From Bacillota bacterium (GTDB lineage Bacteria > Eremiobacterota > SpSt-956 > JAKJGF01): a DNA stretch of 5,549 nucleotides. A program made the translations under genes and the position numbers. Where the stretch lies: positions 1 to 5,549 of the forward strand of contig JAKPQU010000018.1 of assembly GCA_029555925.1 (NCBI GenBank), given 5' to 3'. The notes beneath the pieces were generated by a model. It was not told the DNA's origin. It searched no databases and was given only the letters and a program-made list of their open reading frames with translations. Of the stretch, positions 1 to 5,549 are shown piece by piece (position 1 is the stretch's first letter; the number at the start of each line of letters is the position of its first letter).

Positions 1-57
1 AGCAACCGTATTGCCGCCTCTGGGTTCTTTGCCACAGATCTCGCATCTTTTTGACAT
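1..57 (-). CDS. rpmB: 50S ribosomal protein L28, N-terminal fragment
   Basis: The first 19 codons of a gene that runs off the low-coordinate edge. They read MSKRCEICGKEPRGGNTVA, which matches the start of bacterial L28: a basic N-terminus, a CxxCGK zinc-ribbon-type cysteine pair (Cys5 and Cys8) and the conserved G-N-x-V stretch. L28 is a small (about 60-65 residue) component of the large ribosomal subunit. The ATG at 57 is chosen because a perfect AGGAGG sits 7 bases upstream. It is on the same strand as lysS, 108 bases downstream of it, so it could be read from its own promoter or by read-through from the operon. The retained Cys pair suggests the zinc-binding form of L28, but the second pair of ligands lies outside the window. 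The identity rests on only 19 residues but the match is characteristic. Confidence 0.9.
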   Translation of the reverse strand, partial: MSKRCEICGKEPRGGNTVA

Positions 58-64
58 TTTATGT

Positions 65-70
65 CCTCCT
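65..70 (-). promoter_or_regulatory. Ribosome binding site of rpmB
   Basis: On the minus strand this reads AGGAGG, a full match to the anti-Shine-Dalgarno core, 7 bases before the ATG of rpmB. It fixes the start of the partial L28 gene and fits a highly translated ribosomal protein. Confidence 0.9.
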
Positions 71-86
71 CTCAACAGCTATTGAT

Positions 87-114
87 TTTATACGCATTAT
101 CTATTACACAACAA
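87..114 (-). promoter_or_regulatory. Weak candidate sigma-A-type promoter for rpmB
   Basis: On the minus strand a TATAAA (-10-like, five of six consensus bases, 92-87) lies 16 bases after TTGTTG (-35-like, three of six, 114-109), about 30 bases before the rpmB start. The 108-base intergenic space after lysS is the only gap in the window roomy enough for a promoter, and the location is sensible. The DNA here is very AT-rich, however, so a TATAAA by chance is quite possible and the -35 box is poor. This is an inference from sequence only. Confidence 0.35.
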
Positions 115-165
115 AGAAGTTCTTAGATTACAATTAGTTACTTTCAGTTAATTTTTAATTCAGAA

Positions 166-1677
166 TTATTCGTTGCTTCCCTGTTCCTCTTCAAAATCCT
201 TTTCTTCGTCTTCAAACGGAATAGGTTTTACTATCGGGAAGGCTATGACATCTCTTATCGTAGGAGAGTTGGTAAGAAACATGGCAACTCTGTCTATGCC
301 TATACCAAGTCCTCCTGTAGGAGGAAGTCCATACTCAAGAGCTCTGACAAAATCTTTATCCATCATCTGGGCTTCATCATCACCCTTTTCTTTAAGATCA
401 GCCTGTTTTTTAAATCTTTCGTACTGGTCAACTGCATCGTTCAGCTCGCTGAATGCATTAGCAATCTCTCTTCCATATACAATGAGCTCAAATCTTTCGG
501 TTACTCTCGGATCTTTTCTGTGCCTCTTGGCAAGAGGAGAAATCTCAACGGGATGGTGCATAACAAAGGTAGGCTGTATAAGCTTGCTTTCTACCATATC
601 CCAAAGAGCATCAATATAGTGAGACTTATCAAGAATTTCCGGAAGAGCATTCTGACCCTTGAGATACTGTTGTATCTTTTCGTCGCTGTCCTCAAGAATG
701 TCGACACCCAGGTTTTCCTTTATGAAATCCCTCATATCTACTCTTCTGAATGGTGGTGTAAAATCAATTTCACTGCCGTCATATACTATCTTATTACTGT
801 GATGTATATTCTGAGCAAGATATGCAAGAAGATTTTCGGTAAGCTCCATCATATCGGAATAATCTGCATATGCCTGATATATCTCTATTGTAGTAAATTC
901 CGGATTATGTTTAAATGAGACCCCTTCATTCCTGAAATTTCTGCCAAGCTCAAAAACTCTTTCCATTCCTCCGACCACAAGTCTTTTCAAATGAAGTTCT
1001 TGTGCTATTCTTAGATACATATCAGTATCAAAGACATTTAGATGAGTAATAAAAGGCCTTGCATTGGCTCCGCCCATTATGCTTTCCAGTATAGGCGTTT
1101 CAACCTCAACAAACTTTCTGGAGTGCATAAACTCCCTTACAAGTCTTATAGCTTCAAACCTAGTACGGAAAGTTTTTATAACATCATCGTTGGATATCAT
1201 ATCAACATATCTCTGTCTGTACTTTACTTCTCTGTCCTTAAGCCCGTGCCATTTTTCAGGAATCGGTCTTATTGATTTGGAAAGCAGCTCAAAGTTTTCA
1301 ATAAGTATGGTAAGTTCTCCTGTTTTGGTTTTAAAAGGAAAACCTTCTATTCCAATCCAATCACCAAGGTCAACATACTTCTTAAAAATTTCATACTTTT
1401 CTGCCCCGACTCTGTCCAACCTTATGTAAGCCTGAATCCTTCCCGTGTCATCCTTTATGGTTAAAAATGCAGACTTTCCATGATGCCTTATCGTCATGGT
1501 TCTTCCGGCAAAAGAAATCTTGTCAGCTTCTATCATCTGCTCAGGCTGGATAACTCCGTCATATTTTCCTTGTATCTGCTCACAGGACATATCTTTTTTA
1601 AAACTGTAGGGAAACGGATTTATCCCCTTTTCTCTAAGCTCGTTTATCGCATCTATGCGTTGTTGCCTGATATCCAT
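166..1677 (-). CDS. lysS: Lysyl-tRNA synthetase, class II
   Basis: Charges tRNA-Lys with lysine using ATP, in the cytoplasm. The 503-residue product is full length for bacterial class II LysRS (about 490-510). An N-terminal OB-fold anticodon-binding domain spans roughly residues 54-132 (core [19 protein letters not shown]). The class II catalytic domain follows, with motif 1 near 169-197 (ending VEVETPIL), the lysine-specific GGANARPF signature near 202-209, motif 2 from about 246 (RNFRNEG, then HNPEFT), and motif 3 near 455-468 ([14 protein letters not shown]). The tail after motif 3 is strongly acidic. The reading frame can be extended four codons to a GTG at 1689, but that GTG is part of the GGAGGTG ribosome binding site, so the ATG at 1677 (MDIRQQRID) is preferred. 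It lies 37 bases after greA with no terminator or T-box leader between, so it is expected to be co-transcribed. greA-lysS adjacency is common in Gram-positive bacteria. Confidence 0.98.
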   Translation of the reverse strand: MDIRQQRIDAINELREKGINPFPYSFKKDMSCEQIQGKYDGVIQPEQMIEADKISFAGRTMTIRHHGKSAFLTIKDDTGRIQAYIRLDRVGAEKYEIFKKYVDLGDWIGIEGFPFKTKTGELTILIENFELLSKSIRPIPEKWHGLKDREVKYRQRYVDMISNDDVIKTFRTRFEAIRLVREFMHSRKFVEVETPILESIMGGANARPFITHLNVFDTDMYLRIAQELHLKRLVVGGMERVFELGRNFRNEGVSFKHNPEFTTIEIYQAYADYSDMMELTENLLAYLAQNIHHSNKIVYDGSEIDFTPPFRRVDMRDFIKENLGVDILEDSDEKIQQYLKGQNALPEILDKSHYIDALWDMVESKLIQPTFVMHHPVEISPLAKRHRKDPRVTERFELIVYGREIANAFSELNDAVDQYERFKKQADLKEKGDDEAQMMDKDFVRALEYGLPPTGGLGIGIDRVAMFLTNSPTIRDVIAFPIVKPIPFEDEEKDFEEEQGSNE

Positions 1678-1686
1678 ATTAGAAAA

Positions 1687-1693
1687 CACCTCC
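1687..1693 (-). promoter_or_regulatory. Ribosome binding site of lysS (decides the start)
   Basis: Reads GGAGGTG on the minus strand, 9 bases before the ATG at 1677. Its last three bases are the GTG that would begin the longest open frame. A ribosome cannot use the same bases as Shine-Dalgarno and start codon, and no other ribosome binding site lies in the proper place before that GTG, so this site argues for the shorter 503-residue LysRS. Confidence 0.85.
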
Positions 1694-1714
1694 GGTTATT
1701 ATCAAATTATCTGT

Positions 1715-2215
1715 TCACCTTTTTCCTGCATCCTCATTTATAATCTGAACTATCTTTATTTTTTTGCTGCCTGAATTGGTTTTTACAGTTATGGTTTCTC
1801 CTACCTTTTTGCCCTTTATGGCTTTTCCTATAGGAGACTCTTCGCTTATCTTGTCTTCCCTTATATTGGCTTCCTGCGAAGTAACAAGGGTTATTATTTT
1901 TTCCTGCTTTTCCTTCTCCAGAGCCATATCCTTTATTTTTATTTTTTTACCGATTCCTACAACAGAAGAGTCTTCTTCCTCTTCAATTATTTCGGCATGG
2001 TCCAGTATATACTCTATCTCTTTTATTCTGGAATCAATCTTTCCCTGCTCGTTTTTAGCTTCTTCATACTCACTGTTTTCAGAAAGATCTCCGAGCTCTC
2101 TTGCCTCTTTTATTCTGTAGGCTATCTCTCCCATTAGTTTTTCTTTTAGATCGTCTCTTTCTTTTTTCAGCTTTTCATACCCTTCCTTAGTAAGCTTAAC
2201 AACTGTATCGCTCAT
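1715..2215 (-). CDS. greA: Transcription elongation factor GreA
   Basis: Binds in the RNA polymerase secondary channel and stimulates cleavage of backtracked RNA 3' ends, releasing stalled complexes. The 166-residue protein has the two-part GreA plan. Residues about 8-78 form the N-terminal antiparallel coiled coil, with the tip motif GDLSENSEY at 42-50 carrying the acidic residues (Asp43, Glu46) that position catalytic magnesium. Residues about 85-163 form the FKBP-like C-terminal domain, including the typical [14 protein letters not shown] stretch at 127-140. It is slightly longer than the usual 157-160 residues; the extra length appears to lie in a charged, lysine-rich linker at about 90-108 and in the C-terminal tail. 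The ATG at 2215 has an ideal AAGGAGGT 6 bases upstream. It sits 23 bases after nrdR and 37 before lysS, in the same operon. The tip acidic residues indicate an active Gre factor rather than an anti-Gre paralogue such as Gfh1. Confidence 0.97.
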   Translation of the reverse strand: MSDTVVKLTKEGYEKLKKERDDLKEKLMGEIAYRIKEARELGDLSENSEYEEAKNEQGKIDSRIKEIEYILDHAEIIEEEEDSSVVGIGKKIKIKDMALEKEKQEKIITLVTSQEANIREDKISEESPIGKAIKGKKVGETITVKTNSGSKKIKIVQIINEDAGKR

Positions 2216-2221
2216 ACTTGT

Positions 2222-2229
2222 ACCTCCTT
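2222..2229 (-). promoter_or_regulatory. Strong ribosome binding site of greA
   Basis: Reads AAGGAGGT on the minus strand, the best Shine-Dalgarno match in the operon, 6 bases before the greA ATG. The other junctions upstream have weaker sites, so greA may be translated more efficiently than nrdR and whiA. Confidence 0.88.
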
Positions 2230-2238
2230 AAAGACTGG

Positions 2239-2688
2239 TTAATTTTTCAACTCTCTAATAACAGCAAGAAACTGATCTATGTCCCTAAACTCTCTATAGA
2301 CAGATGCAAAACGTACATAAGCCACCTGATCAGCAATTTTTAGTTTTTCCATAATCATATCGCCAATATCCTTGGATTGAACTTCAATTTTTCCTGATTT
2401 TCTAAGTTTATCCTCTATCTTCGCAACCATATCCTCTATCTGTTCGTATGTAACCGGTCTTTTTTCACAAGCTTTTATGATTCCGTTCATAACCTTTTTC
2501 GAGTCAAACTGCTCTCTTTTTCCGTCTTTTTTAACCACCAGTATCTTGTTGTCTTCATACCTTTCATATGTGGTGAATCTTCCCGAACAGCTTATACATT
2601 CTCTCCTGCGCCTTATTGATACTCCGTCACCTACGGGTCTTGAATCAAGAACTTTAGAGTCTTCGTATCCGCAAAAAGGACACTTCAT
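2239..2688 (-). CDS. nrdR: Transcriptional repressor NrdR (ribonucleotide reductase regulator)
   Basis: A zinc-ribbon and ATP-cone repressor that senses ATP/dATP and shuts down ribonucleotide reductase operons by binding NrdR boxes. The 149-residue product is the normal family length (about 150). The N-terminal zinc ribbon has its four cysteines at 3, 6, 31 and 34, enclosing the invariant DSRP (15-18) and the RRRREC run (26-31). The ATP-cone begins near residue 49 ([12 protein letters not shown]) and runs to about 140, including the [12 protein letters not shown] block. The frame is open to a TTG at 2703, giving MWGES before the canonical MKCPFCG, but nearly every NrdR starts with MKCP and the GGGGTGA ribosome binding site overlaps that extension, so the ATG at 2688 is chosen. 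It lies 23 bases after whiA and 23 bases before greA. No NrdR box pair was recognised in this window and no ribonucleotide reductase gene is here, so it acts on targets elsewhere. Confidence 0.97.
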   Translation of the reverse strand: MKCPFCGYEDSKVLDSRPVGDGVSIRRRRECISCSGRFTTYERYEDNKILVVKKDGKREQFDSKKVMNGIIKACEKRPVTYEQIEDMVAKIEDKLRKSGKIEVQSKDIGDMIMEKLKIADQVAYVRFASVYREFRDIDQFLAVIRELKN

Positions 2689-2692
2689 ACTT

Positions 2693-2699
2693 TCACCCC
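2693..2699 (-). promoter_or_regulatory. Ribosome binding site of nrdR (decides the start)
   Basis: Reads GGGGTGA on the minus strand, 4 bases before the ATG at 2688. Its GGTGA part pairs with the 3' end of 16S rRNA in the register that extends past the usual GGAGG core, which explains the short spacing. It lies inside the five-codon extension that begins at TTG 2703, which supports the ATG start. Confidence 0.7.
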
Positions 2700-2711
2700 A
2701 CAAGCGAAGAA

Positions 2712-3629
2712 TTATTCTTTATTCTTTCTTATTTCCTGAGCAACCTCAGATATCTTTTTCAACTTATTATATAAAGTTGATTTGGACATTCCAAGTGCAT
2801 CAGCCATATCCTTAAGACTGTCTTCTTCATTTTCCAGTCTGTACTGAGCAATGATTTGCGACTTCTCATCAAGTGAGTTCAGTCCGACAGACTGCTTTAA
2901 GTAATTGATATCGTTTATTTGATTAGAAGAGCTCTGAGCTGTTTTCTCGGCATTGGCACTGATAAAATTTATAGTACGGCTGACACTTCCCTTCAGATAC
3001 CTTACCCTTAAAGTTTCCTGTAGCTTTTCAATTGTCCTGTGAGCCTGCATCAGCTCCAAAACATTTATTATATCCTGACTTGATTTTATATATAGCTTTA
3101 TTTTGTTGTTCTTTACAAGATAGTTGGCCTTAACTCCCGCAAGAGTTTGGAAAACCTTTATCAGATCGTCCGCATAGTTCTCGCTTATATCTGTAAAAAA
3201 TTCCATATGGTAGGACGACTTCATAGATATTGATCCTGTTGTAAGAAACATCCCCTTAAGAAAAACTCCAAACTTAACAGGATCATTTTTTATAGCTTCG
3301 GGAACGGAATCTTCAAATATAGAAATTCCTTCTCCGGAAAGAACCTTGTCGACATACTCAAGATTGAGGAGTACCTCTCCCATTCTCCCTATGCGCAGCC
3401 TTCTTTCCATTTTCACATATGCGGCTATCCATTCACCGAAAAGCTCCCTTGAAAGCTTATAAACTCTTTTCATTGAATTCATGGAGCTTACAGTTATTTT
3501 AAGATGCCGGTTTTCTCCTTCAATCACAAAATCGCCTTTACCTTTTATAGCTCCGTAAAGCTCAACAACAGGATAAAGGAACTCTGTATTTACAAGTGAC
3601 ATTTTTAGATCTTCAGAAAATGTTGACAT
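2712..3629 (-). CDS. whiA: WhiA-family DNA-binding regulator
   Basis: WhiA (YvcL in Bacillus) is a conserved Gram-positive DNA-binding protein. In Streptomyces it activates sporulation septation genes; in Bacillus it influences division and chromosome segregation. The 305-residue length fits the family. The N-terminal two thirds is the degenerate LAGLIDADG-homing-endonuclease-like domain, visible as [12 protein letters not shown] (21-32) and [22 protein letters not shown] (about 123-144), without catalytic function in known members. The conserved linker with [15 protein letters not shown] is at 216-230. A C-terminal helix-turn-helix lies at about 270-293 ([20 protein letters not shown]). Both the N-terminal core and the helix-turn-helix differ noticeably from the common WhiA consensus. 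The ATG is 3 bases after the yvcK stop, with GGAG (3636-3639) inside the last yvcK codons, implying translational coupling. Position directly after rapZ and yvcK strongly supports the assignment. Confidence 0.93.
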   Translation of the reverse strand: MSTFSEDLKMSLVNTEFLYPVVELYGAIKGKGDFVIEGENRHLKITVSSMNSMKRVYKLSRELFGEWIAAYVKMERRLRIGRMGEVLLNLEYVDKVLSGEGISIFEDSVPEAIKNDPVKFGVFLKGMFLTTGSISMKSSYHMEFFTDISENYADDLIKVFQTLAGVKANYLVKNNKIKLYIKSSQDIINVLELMQAHRTIEKLQETLRVRYLKGSVSRTINFISANAEKTAQSSSNQINDINYLKQSVGLNSLDEKSQIIAQYRLENEEDSLKDMADALGMSKSTLYNKLKKISEVAQEIRKNKE

Positions 3630-3632
3630 TTT

Positions 3633-4565
3633 TTACTCCAAAAGGGAGACTATTATTTTCGCAAGTTTATTAGAGTCATGCCTTATTATAGGCTTTTCAC
3701 GGTTTATTATATAAGCAATATCGCCTGTGATTATTCTATTATCGCTCATATCATGTATAACCGGAATTGAATTTTTTTCTTTGTACCTATCAAGCACATC
3801 CAAAGGAAATGAAGAATCGTTTACCACTATTTTATCTATTTTACGACCCATATAATATTCTATCTGGCTTACATGCTGACTTAGGGTATAGTTTTCTGTC
3901 TCCCCGGGCTGAGTCATTATATTGGATATGTATATAACCTCCGCTCCGGATTTTTTTATCGCGTCTTTTATCTCTTGAACAAGAAAATTTGTTATTATGC
4001 TGGTATACAATGAACCCGGACCAAGAACTATACGGTCGGCTTTTTCAAGTGAGGATATGGTTTCTGAAAATGGTTCCGCAACAGTGTCAAGCCAAACTTC
4101 CTTGATCTTTCCTCCATGACGGTTTATGCTGGTTTCACCGAAAACCACATCACCATTCTCAAATGATGCCACTAGTCTGAGCATATCACAAGAACAGGGT
4201 AGAACTCTACCCTTAGTATTCAGAAAATCCGATAAACTTTTTACCGCAAGCGGAAAGCTGTTGCCGTTTATCCTTGTAAGGGCTAGGAGAATAATATTCC
4301 CAAGATTATGTCCTCCAAGGAAACCCTCTTCAAATCTGTACGAAAGAAGATCTGTTATAAGCGATTCCTTTTCCGCAAGTGCCACTATGTTATTTCTGAC
4401 ATCTCCTGGTGGAGGAATTTCAAAATCCTGCCTTATTATCCCGGAACTTCCGCCATCATCGGTAACAGCCACTATCGAAACTATACTGAGCTCATCATAC
4501 CATTTGAGCCCCCTAAGAAGCTGGCTTAATCCTGTTCCTCCTCCGATTGCAACAAGGTTGGTCAT
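3633..4565 (-). CDS. yvcK: YvcK/CofD-like UDP-sugar-binding protein (gluconeogenesis factor)
   Basis: A cytoplasmic protein needed in Bacillus for growth on gluconeogenic carbon sources and for normal cell shape; it is reported to bind UDP-GlcNAc and to affect peptidoglycan synthesis. The 310-residue product matches the soluble short form (about 317 in B. subtilis), with no N-terminal membrane segments of the kind seen in some longer homologues. Family motifs are in order: a glycine-rich nucleotide-binding GGGTG at 8-12, TDDGGSSG at 35-42, PPGDVRN at 52-58, GHNLGN at 85-90, LGPGSLYTSI at 181-190 and NIMTQPGET at 215-223. It is related to the CofD phospholactyl-transferase fold, but YvcK members are not known to make coenzyme F420. 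The ATG is 5 bases past the rapZ stop, with AAGGA at 4575-4579 as its ribosome binding site. whiA starts 3 bases after its stop, so the three genes form a coupled unit. Confidence 0.96.
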   Translation of the reverse strand: MTNLVAIGGGTGLSQLLRGLKWYDELSIVSIVAVTDDGGSSGIIRQDFEIPPPGDVRNNIVALAEKESLITDLLSYRFEEGFLGGHNLGNIILLALTRINGNSFPLAVKSLSDFLNTKGRVLPCSCDMLRLVASFENGDVVFGETSINRHGGKIKEVWLDTVAEPFSETISSLEKADRIVLGPGSLYTSIITNFLVQEIKDAIKKSGAEVIYISNIMTQPGETENYTLSQHVSQIEYYMGRKIDKIVVNDSSFPLDVLDRYKEKNSIPVIHDMSDNRIITGDIAYIINREKPIIRHDSNKLAKIIVSLLE

Positions 4566-4570
4566 TCATA

Positions 4571-5428
4571 TCATTCCTTAATCATGTCTCTGTGAAAAAT
4601 ACTTACTTCTCTATTCTGTTCTCTCATGAGTTCATATATTCTTTGGGCTATATAAACAGATCTGTGCTTTCCTCCGGTGCAGCCTATACAGAAATAAGCC
4701 TCTATCCTTCCCGACTCTGAGTAATTGTCCTGTACAAAACAGGCAAAGTCATACAACCTGCGGACAGTCTCACCTGTCTGTTCAAAGTTTCCAAGATATT
4801 CAGCTATTTGATGATCTAATCCTGTAAGTTTATACATTTCAAAAATATAATACGGATTTGGAAGGTACCTCACATCAAATACATAATCGCTGTTTTCCAC
4901 ATAACCGTACTTGAAGCCAAAGCTAACTATATTCAGTTTAAGAGTTCTTTTGCCTTCATTTATTATCTCAAAAAAACGCTTTCTGAGCTGTGACGGTTCT
5001 GTATTTGAAGAATCAAGCACAATATCGCATATTTCCTTTATAGGATTTAAAAGCTGCATCTCTTTTTCTATGGCATCTTCTGTAGGTACTCCCAATGGAT
5101 GCCCGCGTCTTGACTGCATGAATCTTTTCATAAGAATCTGTTTATCCGCATATAAAAATACTTTTTTAATGTTCACAGACTGATTGACATAATTCTCTAT
5201 ATTAAGAAAAACATCTGTAAGATCCTTTGTATTTTTCCACCTTATATCACTTACAACAGCGACTTTTGAATATTCGCTGGTACAGATTATGTTTATCATG
5301 TCTTTTATGAGATGAGGCGGAACATTGTCAACTGTATAGTATCCTTCATCTTCCATGGCCTTAAGCAAAAAAGTCTTTCCTGCGCCGGAAAGTCCTGTTA
5401 TAAGATATATGGTTGGATTTTCCTTCAC
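4571..5428 (-). CDS. rapZ: RapZ/YvcJ-family P-loop nucleotide-binding protein
   Basis: A P-loop NTPase family. In enterobacteria RapZ binds glucosamine-6-phosphate and acts as adaptor for GlmZ small-RNA decay; in Bacillus YvcJ hydrolyses nucleotides and affects competence, and GlmZ is absent from Gram-positives. The 285-residue product is family length. The Walker A loop is GLSGAGKT at 12-19, followed by the signature DNVPPHLI (34-41). RRGHPL is at 107-112 and SFGFKYG at 169-175. The C-terminal sugar-phosphate-binding half contains DVRYLPNPYY (185-194), IGCTGGKHRSV (248-258) and a closing HRD (279-281). It starts at GTG 5428; no ATG, GTG or TTG lies in frame between that point and an in-frame stop at the upstream edge (5546-5548). 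The ribosome binding site GGGTGATC supports this start. It leads the rapZ-yvcK-whiA trio, 5 bases before yvcK. In this phylum the role is most likely metabolic signalling linked to UDP-GlcNAc, by inference from the neighbour. Confidence 0.96.
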   Translation of the reverse strand: MKENPTIYLITGLSGAGKTFLLKAMEDEGYYTVDNVPPHLIKDMINIICTSEYSKVAVVSDIRWKNTKDLTDVFLNIENYVNQSVNIKKVFLYADKQILMKRFMQSRRGHPLGVPTEDAIEKEMQLLNPIKEICDIVLDSSNTEPSQLRKRFFEIINEGKRTLKLNIVSFGFKYGYVENSDYVFDVRYLPNPYYIFEMYKLTGLDHQIAEYLGNFEQTGETVRRLYDFACFVQDNYSESGRIEAYFCIGCTGGKHRSVYIAQRIYELMREQNREVSIFHRDMIKE

Positions 5429-5430
5429 CA

Positions 5431-5438
5431 GATCACCC
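5431..5438 (-). promoter_or_regulatory. Ribosome binding site of rapZ (decides the GTG start)
   Basis: Reads GGGTGATC on the minus strand just before the GTG start. GGTGATC is a seven-base complement to the GATCACC at the 3' end of 16S rRNA, downstream of the usual GGAGG pairing. Aligned in that register, the core lies about 7 bases from the GTG, which makes the non-ATG start credible. Confidence 0.7.
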
Positions 5439-5442
5439 GCTG

Positions 5443-5549
5443 TTATCTGAAATAATGATACTTTTTGGTCTCTAGATCCATTTTGAAGTAGTAGCCCCTG
5501 AAATAGACCGTCCTCAAAAACCTGCCTGAAAGAACCTTGAACTTTTCAA
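5443..5549 (-). CDS. 3' end of an unidentified gene upstream of rapZ
   Basis: One minus-strand frame is open from the window edge (first full codon at 5547) to a TAA at 5443-5445, giving the last 34 residues of a protein. The piece is rich in basic and aromatic residues (LSGRFLRTVYFRGYYFKMDL followed by ETKKYHYFR). The stop leaves 14 bases before the rapZ GTG, a normal operon spacing that just holds the rapZ ribosome binding site. The other two minus-strand frames meet a stop or belong to the rapZ upstream extension. I do not recognise it: murB is a frequent neighbour upstream of rapZ in Clostridia, but this tail does not resemble a MurB C-terminus as I know it. Only about 34 codons are visible, so a chance open stretch cannot be fully excluded. 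Confidence 0.55.
   Translation of the reverse strand, partial: EKFKVLSGRFLRTVYFRGYYFKMDLETKKYHYFR

Noticed and set aside
114..124. Small inverted repeat AAGAA-G-TTCTT near the candidate rpmB -35 box
   Set aside because: Only 5-base arms in AT-rich DNA; expected by chance and matching no operator I know.
137..155. Possible hairpin just downstream of lysS
   Set aside because: The best pairing is a few A-T pairs with a bulge around a three-base stem; no GC stem and no clear T run, so it does not qualify as a terminator.
173..918. Plus-strand open frames of 148 and 132 codons opposite lysS
   Set aside because: They are antisense to a clearly conserved LysRS, show low-complexity Ser/Leu/Ile-rich translations with no recognisable domain, and lack good ribosome binding sites. 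They are shadows of lysS codon use.
1678..1714. Possible T-box or other leader before lysS
   Set aside because: The greA-lysS gap is only 37 bases, far too short for a T-box riboswitch, and holds nothing beyond the ribosome binding site.
1764..2120. Plus-strand open frame of 118 codons opposite greA
   Set aside because: Ser/Ile/Phe-rich antisense shadow of the Lys/Glu-rich coiled coil of GreA; its hydrophobic look comes from complementing AAA/GAA codons.
4126..4581. Plus-strand open frame of 151 codons opposite yvcK
   Set aside because: Antisense to well-conserved YvcK motifs, Pro/Ser-rich, no recognisable family.
1..5549. CRISPR array, insertion sequence, tRNA or a novel defence-type system
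   Set aside because: No spaced direct repeats, transposase motifs, terminal inverted repeats or tRNA-like folds were seen. Almost all the sequence is covered by conserved housekeeping genes in one direction.

Overview
This is a tightly packed, AT-rich chromosomal segment in which every supported gene lies on the minus strand. Read in the direction of transcription (high to low coordinates) the order is: 3' end of an unidentified gene, rapZ (yvcJ), yvcK, whiA (yvcL), nrdR, greA, lysS, then the first codons of rpmB (ribosomal protein L28). The rapZ-yvcK-whiA trio is a hallmark of Gram-positive bacteria. Together with the AT-rich codon use, strong AAGGAGG-type ribosome binding sites and the clostridial look of the proteins, it points to a Bacillota member, most likely Clostridia or Tissierellia. 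Genus cannot be told from this window.

Layout. Positions 5443-5549 hold about 34 C-terminal codons of an upstream gene, ending 14 bases before the GTG start of rapZ. The rapZ-yvcK and yvcK-whiA junctions are only 5 and 3 bases, so these three are almost certainly co-transcribed and translationally linked. nrdR follows 23 bases after whiA, greA 23 bases after nrdR, and lysS 37 bases after greA. No convincing terminator or promoter was found at any of these junctions, so rapZ to lysS looks like one operon. The only longer gap is the 108 bases between lysS and rpmB. It carries a weak candidate promoter and a consensus ribosome binding site, but no intrinsic terminator.

Function. The operon joins regulators of cell-envelope and central carbon metabolism (RapZ/YvcJ NTPase; YvcK, a UDP-sugar-binding protein needed for growth on gluconeogenic carbon sources in Bacillus; WhiA, linked to division and chromosome segregation) with a ribonucleotide reductase repressor (NrdR), a transcription elongation factor (GreA) and a translation enzyme (LysRS). 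The common theme is growth and cell-cycle housekeeping. These are ordinary core genes. I found no mobile element, CRISPR array, RNA gene or new system. The points worth a second look are the gene order (nrdR-greA-lysS attached behind whiA, without crh), a divergent WhiA helix-turn-helix, the unidentified gene upstream of rapZ, and two start sites (lysS, nrdR) where the longest reading frame begins inside the ribosome binding site and is probably wrong.
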